From Salibacterium qingdaonense (GTDB lineage: Bacteria; Bacillota; Bacilli; Bacillales; Marinococcaceae): a stretch of DNA of 64,000 bases. Position 1 is the stretch's first letter. Each line of letters begins with the position of its first letter. Below the pieces are notes generated by a model, which searched no databases, had not been told where the DNA came from, and was given only the letters and a program-made list of their open reading frames with translations. Made by a program: the position numbers and the translations under genes. Where the stretch lies: positions 1-64,000 of the forward strand of contig NZ_FOTY01000006.1 of assembly GCF_900114715.1 (NCBI RefSeq). Reading direction: 5' to 3'. Below are positions 6,724 to 18,441 of the stretch, piece by piece.

Positions 6724-7197
6724 TTATTCCCCTTTCATCTGGCGACGTACCGCACGGTCCATTTCACGTTTGGCGTCTTTTTCCTTAAGAGCCTGGCGTT
6801 TGTCGTATTTCTTCTTCCCTCTGGCAACACCAATTAATACTTTAGCTACACCGCGCTTAATGTACACTTTCAGCGGTATAACCGAGTATCCGGGTTCCTG
6901 GCTTTTGCCGATCAGCTTGTTGATTTCCCGGCGGTGCAGCAGCAGTTTCCGCGTCCGGAGCGGATCGTGGTTGAACTGGTTCCCCTGTTCATACGGACTG
7001 ATATGCATGTTATGGAGAAACATTTCGCCGTTATCCACTTTTGCGAAGCTGTCCTTAATATTGACCCGTCCGGCGCGGATCGCTTTAATCTCTGTTCCTT
7101 TCAGCGCCAGTCCGGCTTCGAACGTTTCTTCGATAAAAAAGTCATGACTCGCTTTGCGGTTCTGCGCGAGCACTCTTCCTTCCGTTTTTGTCGCCAT
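6724..7197 (-). CDS. smpB: SsrA-binding protein SmpB
   Basis: This 157-residue protein is full length for SmpB. It has the start [20 protein letters not shown], the signature [21 protein letters not shown] and the C-terminal basic tail ([20 protein letters not shown]) that enters the empty mRNA channel of the stalled ribosome. SmpB binds the tRNA-like part of tmRNA and delivers it with EF-Tu. It lies between rnr and ssrA and all three are on the same strand, the usual Bacillus arrangement. Confidence 0.97.
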   Translation of the reverse strand: MATKTEGRVLAQNRKASHDFFIEETFEAGLALKGTEIKAIRAGRVNIKDSFAKVDNGEMFLHNMHISPYEQGNQFNHDPLRTRKLLLHRREINKLIGKSQEPGYSVIPLKVYIKRGVAKVLIGVARGKKKYDKRQALKEKDAKREMDRAVRRQMKGE

Positions 7198-7318
7198 CTC
7201 CCGTTCACCTACTTTACTTCATCATTTCTATATCGTAGCAAAACAGGATAAAAACCGTCAACACAGGACCGCTCCCACCCTCTCCGGATGAGATACGTGT
7301 CCTGCGGCAGAAAAAGGG

Positions 7319-9625
7319 TTATTTTTTCTTTTTGTTCCCTTTATTTTTCGGGGCATTCTGGTAAAAAGCTTTATTGTCACCGCCGTTATTTTTACCTTTC
7401 TGCCTTCCTTTCTTTGCTTTCGGGTTATCTTTTTTGGAACGGTCGCCCCCTTCAATAACGGTCGGGCTGTCTTTTTTCTTCCGCTTTTTCGGCGGTTTCA
7501 TCCCGACGATTTCAAAATCGATATCAGCTTCGTCGAGATTGACCTGCAGCACCCGGACCTCAACCTGGTCGCCGATGCGGTAGATATTCCCGGTCCGTTC
7601 CCCGATGAGCGCGTACTGTTTTTCGTCGTAATGATAGTAGTCATCGGTCAGGTAACTGATATGCACCATGCCCTCGATGGTGTTCTCGAGTTCGACGAAC
7701 AAGCCGAAGTTGGCGGCCCCGCTGATAAATCCGGTGAATTCTTCGCCTACTTTGTCTTTCATATACTGCGCTTTCTTCATATCGTCGACTTCCCTTTCGG
7801 CGTCCACGGCGCGGCGTTCCATGTCCGAGGAGTGCTTGGCGATGTCGGGAAGTTTCTCTCTCCAGGCTTCTTTCGTCTTTCCACCGAGATTTTTATTCAC
7901 GAGGTATTCCCGGATCAGACGGTGGACAATCAGGTCCGGATAACGGCGGATCGGGGACGTAAAGTGTGTATAGAAGTCCGAAGCGAGCCCGAAGTGGCCG
8001 AGGTTATCCGCATCATAGCGGGCCTGCTGCATCGAGCGAAGCAGCACCGTATTAATCACTGCTTCTTCCGGTTCTCCTTTTACTTGATCGAGCACTTTCT
8101 GCATGGCGCTTGGGTGAATGGTGTTGGCGGTACCTTTCACGACGTAGCCGAAGTTGGTCACAAACTCGAGGAATCTCTCGAGTTTCTCCGAATCCGGATC
8201 CTCGTGGACGCGGTAGATAAACGGCACGTTCATCCAGTGGAAGTGCTCAGCCACCGTTTCGTTGGCCGCGAGCATAAACTCTTCAATCAACCGTTCAGCA
8301 ACAGAGCGATCGATCAGTTCCACGTCCTGCGGTGTTCCGTCCTCGTCGACTTTCACTTCCGCTTCTTTGAAGTCAAAATCGATGGCGCCGCGTGCGAACC
8401 GTTTTTCCCTTAGAATTGCTGCAAGCTCTTCCATCTGTTCAAAAAGCGGCACGAGGCTGCTGTATTTTTCTCTTGTTTCTTCGTCCTGCTGTTCCAGAAT
8501 CAGGCGTACGTCGCTGTACGTCATGCGTTCACTCGTGCGGATGACACTCTCGAAAATGTCATGATCCACGACCTCGCCTTTTTCGTTGATTTCCATTTCA
8601 CATGACAAGGTGAGGCGGTCGACTCTCGGGTTCAAACTGCATATGCCGTTGGAGAGCCGGTGGGGAATCATCGGAATGACACGGTCAACAAGATACACAC
8701 TCGTCGCGCGCTCGTAAGCTTCTGTATCAATCGGAGAACCCTGCTCCACGTAATAGCTTACGTCAGCAATGTGGACGCCGAGTTTGTAGTTGCCATTATC
8801 GAGTTTCTTGACCTGTACCGCGTCGTCCAGGTCTTTCGCGTCGGCTCCGTCAATGGTGACGATCGTTTCGTCCCGCAGGTCCCGGCGCTGTGCTATTTCT
8901 TCGGATTTAATTTCATCAGCCGTGTTATTAGCATGCTCCAGCGCTTCTTCCGGAAAGTCACCGGGAAGTCCGTGTTTATGGATAATCGTCAGAATATCAA
9001 CACCGGGGTCATTTTTATGCCCGATGATGTTTACGACTTTTCCTTCTGCACTGAAAAGGCCTTCCGGGTATTTCGAAATTTCCACGACTACTTTATGGCC
9101 GTCCACAGCACCATTTTCAGCGTCCTGTGGAATGAAGATATCATTGTTGATATGTTTATCGTCCACTTCCACAAAACCAAAAGAGCGGTTATCGATGTAC
9201 GTTCCCACCACTTTGCTGACGCCGCGCTCGAGAATACGGACGATGGCGCCTTCGGGTTTGGAACCCGAGGATTTCTGCTGCACACGCACGAGCACGGTAT
9301 CTTTATTCATGGCACCGTTCAGTTCATGCGCCGGCACAAACACATCCGCTTCTTCCTTGTTTTCAGGCAGAATAAAGGCAAAGCCTCGTTGATGGCTCTG
9401 TACTTCTCCTTTCAGCAGGTTCATTTTTTCCGGAATGCCGTAACGGTTGCTGCGGGTACGTACGATATCGCCGGATTCTTCCATTTCATTCAGGGCTTTC
9501 ATCAGTTGTTTCGTTGCTTCGCCGTCTGTCATCTCAAAAGCTTCCTGTATTTCTTCGACCGACATCGGTTTGACGGCTTCTTCTTTCATATATTGCAGTA
9601 ATTGCTGCTTCTCTTGCTCATCCAT
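7319..9625 (-). CDS. rnr: Ribonuclease R
   Basis: A processive 3'-5' exoribonuclease of 768 residues that degrades structured RNA and works with tmRNA-SmpB on non-stop mRNAs. Visible in order: an N-terminal winged helix (~20-65), two cold-shock domains (~70-200), the RNB catalytic domain with the metal-binding cluster [12 protein letters not shown] (~259-270), an S1 domain (~625-705) and a lysine-rich tail (PPKKRKKKD to the end). I start at ATG 9623-9625 (MDEQEKQQ) because AAAGGAG is 9 nt upstream; the longer frame starting at 9673 has no good site. It overlaps no neighbour and is followed by smpB after 121 bp. Confidence 0.96.
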   Translation of the reverse strand: MDEQEKQQLLQYMKEEAVKPMSVEEIQEAFEMTDGEATKQLMKALNEMEESGDIVRTRSNRYGIPEKMNLLKGEVQSHQRGFAFILPENKEEADVFVPAHELNGAMNKDTVLVRVQQKSSGSKPEGAIVRILERGVSKVVGTYIDNRSFGFVEVDDKHINNDIFIPQDAENGAVDGHKVVVEISKYPEGLFSAEGKVVNIIGHKNDPGVDILTIIHKHGLPGDFPEEALEHANNTADEIKSEEIAQRRDLRDETIVTIDGADAKDLDDAVQVKKLDNGNYKLGVHIADVSYYVEQGSPIDTEAYERATSVYLVDRVIPMIPHRLSNGICSLNPRVDRLTLSCEMEINEKGEVVDHDIFESVIRTSERMTYSDVRLILEQQDEETREKYSSLVPLFEQMEELAAILREKRFARGAIDFDFKEAEVKVDEDGTPQDVELIDRSVAERLIEEFMLAANETVAEHFHWMNVPFIYRVHEDPDSEKLERFLEFVTNFGYVVKGTANTIHPSAMQKVLDQVKGEPEEAVINTVLLRSMQQARYDADNLGHFGLASDFYTHFTSPIRRYPDLIVHRLIREYLVNKNLGGKTKEAWREKLPDIAKHSSDMERRAVDAEREVDDMKKAQYMKDKVGEEFTGFISGAANFGLFVELENTIEGMVHISYLTDDYYHYDEKQYALIGERTGNIYRIGDQVEVRVLQVNLDEADIDFEIVGMKPPKKRKKKDSPTVIEGGDRSKKDNPKAKKGRQKGKNNGGDNKAFYQNAPKNKGNKKKK

Positions 9626-9682
9626 CTGGTTCATCTCCTTTCGTATCGATGTATCGTATGATCTGATAAGCATTTTTTTATT

Positions 9683-10438
9683 CTATTTGTCTGATTCCCA
9701 GTCCAGCCGCTCCAGAAACTGATAAATATCTTCATGGAGCTGTTCTTTTTCCGGACCATGGGTAATAACGTGGGACGAGTGTTCGTACCACTTCAATGTT
9801 TTATCATCGGATGCGATATTGTCATGAATGACATTCGCGCTTTCAGGATGCACCATCTTATCCTGAACAGCCTGGACGATAAAAGCCGGCGTGTAAATCA
9901 TGTCGAGCGAGTCCTTTACTTCGTCGATCGTTTCATTGATGGAGTAGAGCGTGTCGACCGGCAGCTCTTCAAACGATGCCATTTCCTTTTCAATCTGCTC
10001 TTCGTCTTTGTCCTCCATTTTTTTGAAATCGCGCGCATACTGAAGGACACCTTGGTAGAGACGCTCTTTATTGTCTGTTGTAATGGCAGGGGCGCACATT
10101 GGTATGATACCCTTCAAATCAAACATGTATCCCGCCTTCAACGTCATCAGACCACCCAGGGAAAGGCCTGCCACGGCAATTTCTTCATAACCTTCGTTTT
10201 TCAGGTATTCCACTGCCTTTTCCACATCATACCACCAGGCATCTGTGTCGGCTTCCATCAGTTCTTCCGGAGGAACACCATGGCCGGATAAAATCGGTGC
10301 ATGGCAGGTATATCCTTTTTTCTGCAGAAATCTGCCAAGCATCCGGACATCCGCTGAATTTCCTGTGAATGCATGAAGCAGCAGCACAGCCCGGTTTCCT
10401 CCTTCAAAGGTGAATGGTTTTGGTGGCACTATTTTCAT
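9683..10438 (-). CDS. est: Carboxylesterase (alpha/beta hydrolase, Est30/YvaK type)
   Basis: A 251-residue single-domain serine esterase that hydrolyses short-chain carboxyl esters in the cytoplasm. The nucleophile elbow GLSLGG places the catalytic serine at about residue 93. The oxyanion region LLHAFTGN is near 20-27, the acid probably in [10 protein letters not shown] (~193) and the histidine in [10 protein letters not shown] (~223). Length and these motifs match Geobacillus Est30 and B. subtilis YvaK, which also lies between rnr and secG. Confidence 0.92.
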   Translation of the reverse strand: MKIVPPKPFTFEGGNRAVLLLHAFTGNSADVRMLGRFLQKKGYTCHAPILSGHGVPPEELMEADTDAWWYDVEKAVEYLKNEGYEEIAVAGLSLGGLMTLKAGYMFDLKGIIPMCAPAITTDNKERLYQGVLQYARDFKKMEDKDEEQIEKEMASFEELPVDTLYSINETIDEVKDSLDMIYTPAFIVQAVQDKMVHPESANVIHDNIASDDKTLKWYEHSSHVITHGPEKEQLHEDIYQFLERLDWESDK

Positions 10439-10569
10439 CGTAGGTTCCCCTTTCTCTCTCTATGATTCCTATCTTCCAGGTATCAATATACCCTGTTTTA
10501 CGCGATTCAAGCCCCTTCTTCAAAAGAAAAGCTTTTACGCTGCGCTGCACCGGATCCGCCTGCAAAGCA

Positions 10570-10604
10570 TAAAAAAACAGCAGGAACTGTGTGGATCCCG
10601 CTGC
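10570..10604 (-). terminator. Terminator after secG
   Basis: On the minus strand CAGCGGGA and TCCTGCTG form the stem, followed by a run of seven T. It lies between secG and the esterase gene. Confidence 0.78.
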
Positions 10605-10634
10605 TTTCGTTTATCGGCACACGATATTTTCTGT

Positions 10635-10865
10635 TTACAGAAAGTAACCAAGTAACAGAGTAAGCACAAAAAACAGTACAGCCAGTACAACGGTGGCACG
10701 GCTTAAAAAGGCTTCCACCCCGCGTGCTTTCTGTTTTCCGACCATCTGCTCTGCTCCGCCGGAAATAGCTCCGGATAAACCTGCGCTTCGACCGGACTGC
10801 AACAGTACAACGGCAATCAGCGAAAGCGACACAATAATCAGCAGTACGTAAAGCAACGTTTCCAA
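10635..10865 (-). CDS. secG: SecG, preprotein translocase subunit
   Basis: SecG is the small accessory subunit of the SecYEG channel. The 76-residue protein has two membrane helices (about 4-24 and 52-74) and the conserved loop [14 protein letters not shown] followed by GKQKARG. I choose the TTG at 10863-10865 as start: GGAGG lies 7 nt upstream and the resulting length equals that of B. subtilis SecG. A longer frame from TTG 10886 would place the ribosome-binding site inside the gene. It is flanked by terminators on both sides, so it is probably a single-gene unit. Confidence 0.93.
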   Translation of the reverse strand: METLLYVLLIIVSLSLIAVVLLQSGRSAGLSGAISGGAEQMVGKQKARGVEAFLSRATVVLAVLFFVLTLLLGYFL

Positions 10866-10940
10866 ACCTGACACCTCCACGTCCAATTCACACTATTATT
10901 AATGTAACACAACCCTGTCCCATTGGCAAATATTCCTTAA

Positions 10941-10981
10941 AAGAAAAAGCAGAGACCGCAGCATATCAGAATGCTGCGGCC
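10941..10981 (-). terminator. Terminator after eno
   Basis: On the minus strand CCGCAGCAT, a 6-nt loop and ATGCTGCGG form a perfect 9-bp stem. A T-rich tract follows a few bases later. It ends the glycolytic operon. Confidence 0.75.
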
Positions 10982-10994
10982 ACTGGTATAGTGC

Positions 10995-12296
<1,302 letters not shown>

Positions 12297-13829
12297 TTAT
12301 TTTATTAGAGATTGTCCTGTCATTTCTTCGGGTTTGTCCATCTGAAGCAGATCGACGGCTGTCGGGCATAGATCGGCAAGAATACCTTCCTCCCGAAGTG
12401 TCAGACCCTGTTTGGTCACAATGACCGGAACCTGATTCGTCGTATGGGCCGTCATCGGCTCATCTTCAAGCGTAATCACTTCGTCCGCGTTGCCGTGATC
12501 GGCGGTGATAATCGCCTGTCCGCCTTTTTCGGTAATCAAATCCACAACCCGGCCAAGGCATTCATCTACCGCTTCCACGGCTTGAATGGTGGCGTCAAGT
12601 TTCCCGGAGTGGCCGACCATATCCGGATTGGCAAAGTTCAGGACGATAAAGTCATGACGATCAGCGTTGATCTCGTCCAGAAGAGCCTCCGTTACCTGAT
12701 AGGCACTCATCTCCGGCTGCAGGTCATAGGTGGCAACTTTCGGAGAATCGATGAGAATGCGGTTCTCTCCTTCGAATTCTTCCTGGCGTCCCCCGTTGAA
12801 AAAGAAAGTGACATGGGGATATTTTTCCGTTTCCGCAATCCGGAGCTGGCTGCGCCCCGCTTCAGCGAGTGTTTCCCCCATTGTGTTCTTAAGGTCCTGC
12901 GGAGGGTAGGCGACTTCGGCCTGCACCGATTCACTGTAGTTCGTCATCGTGACAAAGTGCAGATTCTCCGGGGCCTTCTCCCCAGTATCAAACCCGTCGA
13001 ACTCTTTACTCGTGAACACTTCCGACAGCTGAATGGCACGATCCGGCCGGAAATTGAAAAACACGACAGCATCTTCATCTTCGACCAATCCTGTTGGTTC
13101 CCCGTCTTCGTTTTTCAGCACGCAGGGTTCGAGAAACTCATCCCAGATTTCATTTTGATAAGACTGCTCAATCGCTTCTTCCGGGCTGTTAAATGCCGGA
13201 CCGTCTCCGTATACAAGCACGCGGTACGATTTTTCAAGACGCTCCCAGCGCTGATCCCGGTCCATCGCATAGTAGCGGCCGTGCAAACTGGCCAGCCGGC
13301 CGACACCAATATCCTTCATTTTCTGCTGGAGCTGTTCCACGTACGACTTGGCCGTTGTCGGTCCGACATCGCGGCCGTCAAGAAAACCATGCACATAAAC
13401 ATTTTCAACGCCTTGTTCCTTCGCTGTGTCGAGCAGAGCAAAAAGGTGGTCGATATGGCTGTGCACGCCTCCGTCGGAGAGCAGACCGTAAAGGTGGAGG
13501 CTGCTGTTATGTTCTTTAGCATGCTCCACTGCTCCGGTCAGCGCCTCATTTTGATGAAACGTCTTTTCTTCAATTGCTTTGTTGATGCGGGTGAGGCTTT
13601 GATATACGACTCTGCCGGCTCCGATGTTCATATGGCCGACTTCCGAATTTCCCATCTGTCCTTCCGGGAGACCAACCGCTGTTCCGCAGGCTTCAAGACG
13701 GGTACGGGGATACATGTTCCAGTACCGGTCAAAATTCGGAGTATCTGCCTGCGCCACTGCATTTCCTTTCGTCTCCCCCCGGAGGGCGTAACCGTCCAGG
13801 ATAATCAGTGCTACCGGCGCCTTACTCAT
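12297..13829 (-). CDS. gpmI: 2,3-bisphosphoglycerate-independent phosphoglycerate mutase
   Basis: Interconverts 3- and 2-phosphoglycerate by a manganese-dependent phosphoserine mechanism. The 510-residue protein shows the metal aspartate in ILDGYALRG (~12), the phosphorylated serine at 62 in [11 protein letters not shown], the substrate loop [11 protein letters not shown] and late metal ligands in [10 protein letters not shown] and [10 protein letters not shown]. Its start overlaps the tpiA stop (13826-13829), giving translational coupling. The Mn-dependent type is the one used by sporulating Bacillaceae. Confidence 0.98.
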   Translation of the reverse strand: MSKAPVALIILDGYALRGETKGNAVAQADTPNFDRYWNMYPRTRLEACGTAVGLPEGQMGNSEVGHMNIGAGRVVYQSLTRINKAIEEKTFHQNEALTGAVEHAKEHNSSLHLYGLLSDGGVHSHIDHLFALLDTAKEQGVENVYVHGFLDGRDVGPTTAKSYVEQLQQKMKDIGVGRLASLHGRYYAMDRDQRWERLEKSYRVLVYGDGPAFNSPEEAIEQSYQNEIWDEFLEPCVLKNEDGEPTGLVEDEDAVVFFNFRPDRAIQLSEVFTSKEFDGFDTGEKAPENLHFVTMTNYSESVQAEVAYPPQDLKNTMGETLAEAGRSQLRIAETEKYPHVTFFFNGGRQEEFEGENRILIDSPKVATYDLQPEMSAYQVTEALLDEINADRHDFIVLNFANPDMVGHSGKLDATIQAVEAVDECLGRVVDLITEKGGQAIITADHGNADEVITLEDEPMTAHTTNQVPVIVTKQGLTLREEGILADLCPTAVDLLQMDKPEEMTGQSLIK

Positions 13830-14584
13830 TTTGCTCCCGCCTCTACAAGCTTAAGGAATGCGTCCGGTTTGAGGCTGGCTCCTCCGACAAGCGCACCATC
13901 AATATGTTCTTTTTCCATATAGCCGTCGATGTTTTCCGGCTTCACGCTGCCGCCGTACTGAATCCGTACTTTTTCAGCCGTGTCCTGATCATACAGCTCC
14001 GCCAAGACTTTACGGACTGTACCGCACGTTTCATCCGCATCTTCGGCGCTTGAGGATTTGCCGGTACCAATGGCCCAGATCGGCTCATAGGCTACAACAA
14101 CGTCGGAAGCTTTCTCCGCACTGATTCCTTCGAAACCTTTTGCCACCTGCGCCCGTACAACCTTTTCTGTTTCATTGTTTTCACGCTGTTCAAGAGATTC
14201 ACCGCAGCACATAATCGGTGTGATGCCGTAGCTGAACGCAGCGTGAACCTTCTGGTTGACACTTTCGTCGGTTTCATTGAACATCTCACGGCGTTCGGAG
14301 TGTCCGATGATCGAATACGTGATGCCAAGGTCTTTCAGCGCAGCCGGGCTGATTTCCCCGGTAAACGCACCGCTTTCCTCAAAATGCATCGTCTGGGCAC
14401 CGATGTGAACATCCGAGCCTGCTGCTTTATCGTTCATTTCCTTTAAAAACAGAGCTGGTGCACACACTACCGTTTCCACTTCGTTACCGGAAGGGACATG
14501 TCCTTTGATTTCTTCGATGAACGACACGGCTTCTTCATGCGTTTTGTTCATTTTCCAGTTTCCTGCAATAATCGGCTTTCTCAC
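13826..14584 (-). CDS. tpiA: Triosephosphate isomerase
   Basis: Interconverts dihydroxyacetone phosphate and glyceraldehyde 3-phosphate. The 252-residue TIM barrel has GNWKMNKT with the catalytic lysine at residue 11, the histidine in IIGHSERRE (~95), the catalytic glutamate in [16 protein letters not shown] (~169) followed by the mobile loop, and the phosphate-binding YGGSVKPEN and GALVGGASL at the end. It lies between pgk and gpmI in the glycolytic block. Confidence 0.98.
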   Translation of the reverse strand: MRKPIIAGNWKMNKTHEEAVSFIEEIKGHVPSGNEVETVVCAPALFLKEMNDKAAGSDVHIGAQTMHFEESGAFTGEISPAALKDLGITYSIIGHSERREMFNETDESVNQKVHAAFSYGITPIMCCGESLEQRENNETEKVVRAQVAKGFEGISAEKASDVVVAYEPIWAIGTGKSSSAEDADETCGTVRKVLAELYDQDTAEKVRIQYGGSVKPENIDGYMEKEHIDGALVGGASLKPDAFLKLVEAGAK

Positions 14585-14615
14585 ACGTAAAACTCCTTCC
14601 CGTTATCTGTACGTT

Positions 14616-15800
14616 TTATCTGTCATTCAGTGCTGCGACACCCGGCAGTACTTTTCCTTCCATAAACTCAAGTGATGCTCCGCCGCCGGTGGAAATGTGG
14701 CTCATCTGATCAGCGAGACCAAATTTCTCAACAGCTGCAGCCGAATCGCCGCCGCCAATAACCGTGTAGGTGTTGTCAGCTTGCGCGAGCGCTTCGCCTA
14801 CGCCTCTTGTACCTTTGGAAAACAGGTCAAATTCAAAAACACCCATCGGTCCATTCCATAGTACCAGTTTGGAATTCTGAATGACATCGGTATAAGTATC
14901 GATTGTTTTCGGTCCGATATCAAGTGCTTCCCAGTCGGAAGGGATATTATCGATGTTGACGATTCTGGTATCCGCCTCATTGCTTAAATCATCCGCGATG
15001 GTGACATCAAGCGGCATGTAAAAGTTGACGCCGTTTTCTTCGGCTTTTTTCATGTAGTCTTTCGCCAGCTGCAGTTTATCTTCGTCCAGCAGCGATTTGC
15101 CGATTTCGTATCCTTTGGCTTTAACGAAGGTATAGGCAAGTCCGCCTCCGATGATAAGGTTGTCGACTTTATCGAGCAGGTAATCGATAACTCCGATTTT
15201 GTCTTTTACTTTCGCCCCGCCGATAATAGCGGTGAACGGGCGGTCCGGATCTTCAAGCGCCTGGCCGAGCACTTCAAGTTCTTTTTCCATCAGAAGCCCG
15301 GAGACAGATGGGAGATGACGGGCGATACCTTCTGTGGAAGCATGGGCACGGTGGGCGGCGCCGAATGCGTCGTTGACATAAACATCCGCAAGAGACGCGA
15401 GGTTTTTGGAAAGAGTTTCATCATTTTCTTCCTCGCCCGCTTCAAAGCGGAGATTTTCAAGAAGCAGCACTTCTCCTTCAGTCAATTCTCCGGCTGCTTT
15501 TTCAGCTTCTTTTCCATAAACTTCATCCACTTTTTTTACGTCTTTCTGGAGAAGTTCTCCAAGCCGCACCGCTGCAGGGCCGAGACGCAGTTCGTCGTGG
15601 GCTTCGCCATCCGGACGGCCGAGGTGGCTTCCGAGAATGACTTTTGCCCCTTGATCGATCATATGCTGAATCGTCGGCAGAGCAGCGCGGATCCGTGTAT
15701 CATCCGTGACTTCTCCTTCTTTCATCGGTACATTAAAATCAACACGGCAGAAAACCGTTTTTCCTTTTAAATCGATATCTCTGATCGACTTCTTATTCAT
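14616..15800 (-). CDS. pgk: Phosphoglycerate kinase
   Basis: Transfers phosphate from 1,3-bisphosphoglycerate to ADP. The 394-residue protein has the N-terminal substrate domain ([13 protein letters not shown], then HLGRPDG) and the nucleotide domain with [18 protein letters not shown] and [11 protein letters not shown] start at ATG 15798-15800 ([10 protein letters not shown]), 7 nt after AAAGGAGG; the frame is open 34 codons further up without a site. A strong terminator separates it from gapA, so part of its transcription comes by read-through or from a promoter I could not identify. Confidence 0.97.
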   Translation of the reverse strand: MNKKSIRDIDLKGKTVFCRVDFNVPMKEGEVTDDTRIRAALPTIQHMIDQGAKVILGSHLGRPDGEAHDELRLGPAAVRLGELLQKDVKKVDEVYGKEAEKAAGELTEGEVLLLENLRFEAGEEENDETLSKNLASLADVYVNDAFGAAHRAHASTEGIARHLPSVSGLLMEKELEVLGQALEDPDRPFTAIIGGAKVKDKIGVIDYLLDKVDNLIIGGGLAYTFVKAKGYEIGKSLLDEDKLQLAKDYMKKAEENGVNFYMPLDVTIADDLSNEADTRIVNIDNIPSDWEALDIGPKTIDTYTDVIQNSKLVLWNGPMGVFEFDLFSKGTRGVGEALAQADNTYTVIGGGDSAAAVEKFGLADQMSHISTGGGASLEFMEGKVLPGVAALNDR

Positions 15801-15904
15801 GAAAGAGCCTCCTTTATTTCCTTCCCTTTTGTCCATGTTCCCGGAGAACCAGGATGAAAAACCGAAAGTCTGCGGGGCATCCGCAGAAAAGGTCTTTGAC
15901 ATGG

Positions 15905-15935
15905 AAAAGAAAGGGAGTATTTGTTACTCCCTTTC
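15905..15935 (-). terminator. Terminator between gapA and pgk
   Basis: GAAAGGGAGTA and TACTCCCTTTC form a perfect 11-bp stem with a 5-nt loop, followed on the minus strand by TTTT. It would make an abundant cggR-gapA transcript relative to the downstream glycolytic genes. Confidence 0.85.
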
Positions 15936-15954
15936 CATTGTTTCCCGGTTTGTT

Positions 15955-16959
15955 TTACTGCTGTTTGGCCATGTAAGCAACAAGGTCTACGAGACGGCTG
16001 GAGTAGCCGAATTCATTGTCATACCAGGAAATGACTTTTACCATGTTGTCTTCCATGATCATGGTGGAAAGCGCATCTATCGTGGAAGAAGTTGGAGTGC
16101 TGTTGTAGTCTCCGGATACGAGAGGTTCTTCACTGTAGCCGAGAACGCCTTTCAGTTCATTTTCGGAGGCTTCTTTCAGCGCATTGTTTACGTCTTCTGC
16201 TGTTACATCCTGTTCGAGCTCTGCAACAAAGTCAACGAGGGATACGTTTGGTGTCGGCACACGCATCGCAGCACCGTTAAGCTTGCCATCCAGTTCAGGA
16301 AGGACAAGAGCAACCGCTTTGGCAGCGCCGGTTGATGTCGGGATGATATTCTCAGCAGCTGCGCGGGCACGACGGTAGTCTTTATGCGGCAGGTCGAGAA
16401 TCTGCTGATCGTTTGTATAGGAGTGAACCGTGTTCATAAGACCACGCTTCACACCGAACTTGTCATGCAGAACTTTTGCTACCGGTGCAAGACAGTTTGT
16501 TGTGCAGGACGCATTGGAAACAACGTCGTGTGCTGCTGGATCGTACGTGTTCTCGTTAACGCCCATGACAAACGTAGCGTCTGTTTCTTTACCAGGCGCG
16601 GAGATGATAACTTTTTTGGCGCCGGCTTCGAGGTGCTTGGCAGCATCATCGCGTTTTACAAACAGACCGGTCGATTCAACAACCAGTTCAACGCCGGCTC
16701 CACCCCAGTTGATGTCAGCCGGATTTTTCTCCGCTGTTACGCGGATTTCTTTCCCGCCGATTACGAGGTTATCGCCGTTTACTTCCACTTTTTCTTCAAG
16801 ACCGCCGTGCACGGAGTCATAGCGGAGAAGGTGTGCCAGCATTTCCGCGTCTGTCAGGTCGTTGATTGCTACAACCTCTACATCGTCATTTTTAAGTGCG
16901 GCACGGAATACAACGCGTCCGATTCGTCCAAAACCGTTAATACCAATTTTCGTTGCCAT
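15955..16959 (-). CDS. gapA: Glyceraldehyde-3-phosphate dehydrogenase, NAD-dependent glycolytic type
   Basis: Oxidises glyceraldehyde 3-phosphate to 1,3-bisphosphoglycerate. The 334-residue protein has the NAD site INGFGRIGR, the aspartate in VAINDLTD that favours NAD over NADP, the active-site SNASCTTNCLAP with the catalytic cysteine (~152) and the histidine in VHSYTNDQ (~178). The glycolytic rather than gluconeogenic isoform is supported by the adjacent cggR. Start ATG 16957-16959 follows GGGAGG. It lies 102 bp downstream of cggR. Confidence 0.97.
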   Translation of the reverse strand: MATKIGINGFGRIGRVVFRAALKNDDVEVVAINDLTDAEMLAHLLRYDSVHGGLEEKVEVNGDNLVIGGKEIRVTAEKNPADINWGGAGVELVVESTGLFVKRDDAAKHLEAGAKKVIISAPGKETDATFVMGVNENTYDPAAHDVVSNASCTTNCLAPVAKVLHDKFGVKRGLMNTVHSYTNDQQILDLPHKDYRRARAAAENIIPTSTGAAKAVALVLPELDGKLNGAAMRVPTPNVSLVDFVAELEQDVTAEDVNNALKEASENELKGVLGYSEEPLVSGDYNSTPTSSTIDALSTMIMEDNMVKVISWYDNEFGYSSRLVDLVAYMAKQQ

Positions 16960-17003
16960 AAATAAAATCCTCCCTTTAATAATAATTCCTTTATTTACAG
17001 TCC

Positions 17004-17029
17004 GCCGGCGTCCTTCTGGAAGCACCGGC
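17004..17029 (-). promoter_or_regulatory. Hairpin in the cggR-gapA intergenic region
   Basis: On the minus strand GCCGG and CCGGC flank an inner CTTCC/GGAAG-like segment, giving a compact stem-loop about 45 nt before gapA. In B. subtilis a stem-loop here protects the processed gapA mRNA after endonuclease cleavage near the end of cggR. The same role is inferred. Confidence 0.4.
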
Positions 17030-17061
17030 AGAATGTGAGCATGATCAACATCCGGGACGGG

Positions 17062-18081
17062 TCAATCCCCAAGCACCGCCTGGGCGGCCCCTTCATCTGT
17101 AATCAGTACATCACTCGGTCTGTAATTCATGTAGGCACTGATAGCTTCGGCCTTTGAAGCACCGCCTGCCACCGTTATCACTTTCTGGTTTTCCTGCAGT
17201 TCATCAAGCTGAAGACCGATTGTCTTTTCCTTATGGACGATTTGTCCGTTTCGGTCAAAGTAGTACCCAAATGCTTCTGCTGCTGCCTCTTTTTCCTGCA
17301 GAACGCGGAGAATATCATCTTCGGCGCCGCGGCGTACTGCCATGGTCGAGGCCGCTCCGACCCCGTGAACGACAATTCCCGCGCGCCGTATCAGACGCAG
17401 GAGTTCTTTAATACCGGGTTCAAGTACGAGAGACTCCCTTGCTTCCCGGCTGAGCTGATCGGGAACGTGCAGCAGCCGGTAGTTCCCTTTTGCTTTAACG
17501 GCCATCGTGGAGCTGATGGTGTTGGACTGGATTTCCACTTTTTCGCCAAGTCCTCCGCGGGCCGGAACAAATGTAACAGAACTGAATTTCTCGTCCGGGG
17601 TCATCATCTGTGCCACATCCGCAAGAGTTGTCCCCCCTGCGACAGCCACGATGTCTTCCGGCTGCAGCATGTCTTTCATCTGCTGGATGCAGGCCCTTCC
17701 CAATTCTTTTTTTACCCACGAATAGCGGTCACTATTCCCGGGTACGATAATGACCCGGTCAACCTGAAGCCGCTCAGCGACTTCTTTTTCCCGGTCAGCA
17801 AGGCCGGTGACAGATTCCATGGTCTCTTCGAGGCCCTCGAGCAGTGCTTCTCCGTCTTCGGTAAGCACCATACCTCCCGACCCGATGTGGATAAGGCTCT
17901 GTTCTTTCAGGAACAGCACCTCACCCCGGAGAATACGTTCCGAAATGTCAAGGCTCCCTGCAAGTGTTCGTCTGCCGACCGGCTGCATCAGACGCAGGTA
18001 CTGAAGAATCTGGTATCTTTTTTCCATCACCTCTAGTACATCCGGCTGGAGTTTTTTTTGTAATTCAATTAATTGTCGCAT
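17062..18081 (-). CDS. cggR: Central glycolytic genes regulator CggR
   Basis: This 339-residue SorC/DeoR-type repressor binds its operator upstream and is released by fructose 1,6-bisphosphate. It has an N-terminal winged HTH (about residues 36-66, RRTLAGSLDISERILRGEVL) and a C-terminal sugar-phosphate isomerase-like effector domain with VAVAGGTTLADVAQMM (~144-160) and VITVAGGASKAEAI near the end. Its position directly before gapA and the matching operator at 18110-18145 confirm the call. Confidence 0.95.
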   Translation of the reverse strand: MRQLIELQKKLQPDVLEVMEKRYQILQYLRLMQPVGRRTLAGSLDISERILRGEVLFLKEQSLIHIGSGGMVLTEDGEALLEGLEETMESVTGLADREKEVAERLQVDRVIIVPGNSDRYSWVKKELGRACIQQMKDMLQPEDIVAVAGGTTLADVAQMMTPDEKFSSVTFVPARGGLGEKVEIQSNTISSTMAVKAKGNYRLLHVPDQLSREARESLVLEPGIKELLRLIRRAGIVVHGVGAASTMAVRRGAEDDILRVLQEKEAAAEAFGYYFDRNGQIVHKEKTIGLQLDELQENQKVITVAGGASKAEAISAYMNYRPSDVLITDEGAAQAVLGD

Positions 18082-18109
18082 ATGTACTCCTCACCAGATC
18101 TGCATCCGG

Positions 18110-18145
18110 GACTGAATACGTCCCGGCGTGACATTTTAAGTCCCG
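18110..18145 (-). promoter_or_regulatory. CggR operator
   Basis: The minus strand reads CGGGAC-N6-TGTC-N4-CGGGAC-N6-AGTC. This matches the known B. subtilis CggR operator of two direct repeats CGGGACN6TGTC, differing only in the first base of the last half. It lies about 30 bp upstream of cggR and downstream of the predicted promoter, where bound CggR would block elongation. Confidence 0.9.
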
Positions 18146-18181
18146 CTTAAGCGTAAAAAAAAGAAAGTTCCTATCTCTTAT

Positions 18182-18210
18182 ATCTTATCAATATATGAGC
18201 TGACAGGCAA
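18182..18210 (-). promoter_or_regulatory. Promoter of cggR-gapA
   Basis: Minus-strand -35 TTGCCT (18205-18210) and -10 TAAGAT (18182-18187) with a 17-bp spacer. Transcription would begin near 18175, about 30 bp before the CggR operator. Confidence 0.55.
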
Positions 18211-18441
18211 TAAAAGTTTTTGTTTATTATGCCCCTCTCAGGGACAGCAGAAAAATATTCATGACAGCCGTTTTCATCGGAAGTTTGAATCCTTGAAAAA
18301 ACGGATAGTATACAAAAGGATTATCGATTCCCTTATCGAATAAGAAAAATAGTGAAATCCCTGCCGGTAAATTATTCGAGGTTTTCGATTCCATCATGTA
18401 CAATGAGAGGCGGAACATCATTCAGTAACCAGTCCTTATCA
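18211..18441. other. Gene-free region between the cggR and clpP promoters
   Basis: These ~230 bases separate two divergent promoters. They are AT-rich and I see no credible gene or RNA. A reading frame at 18227-18421 on the minus strand lacks a ribosome-binding site and family features. Confidence 0.5.

Noticed and set aside
7258-7455. Basic 65-residue frame overlapping the end of rnr
   Set aside because: It is an out-of-frame reading of the lysine-rich 3' end of rnr.
12444-13922. 492-codon plus-strand frame
   Set aside because: It is antisense to gpmI and lacks start signals and family motifs.
18227-18421. 64-residue minus-strand frame upstream of cggR
   Set aside because: No ribosome-binding site or family features; it lies in a divergent promoter region.
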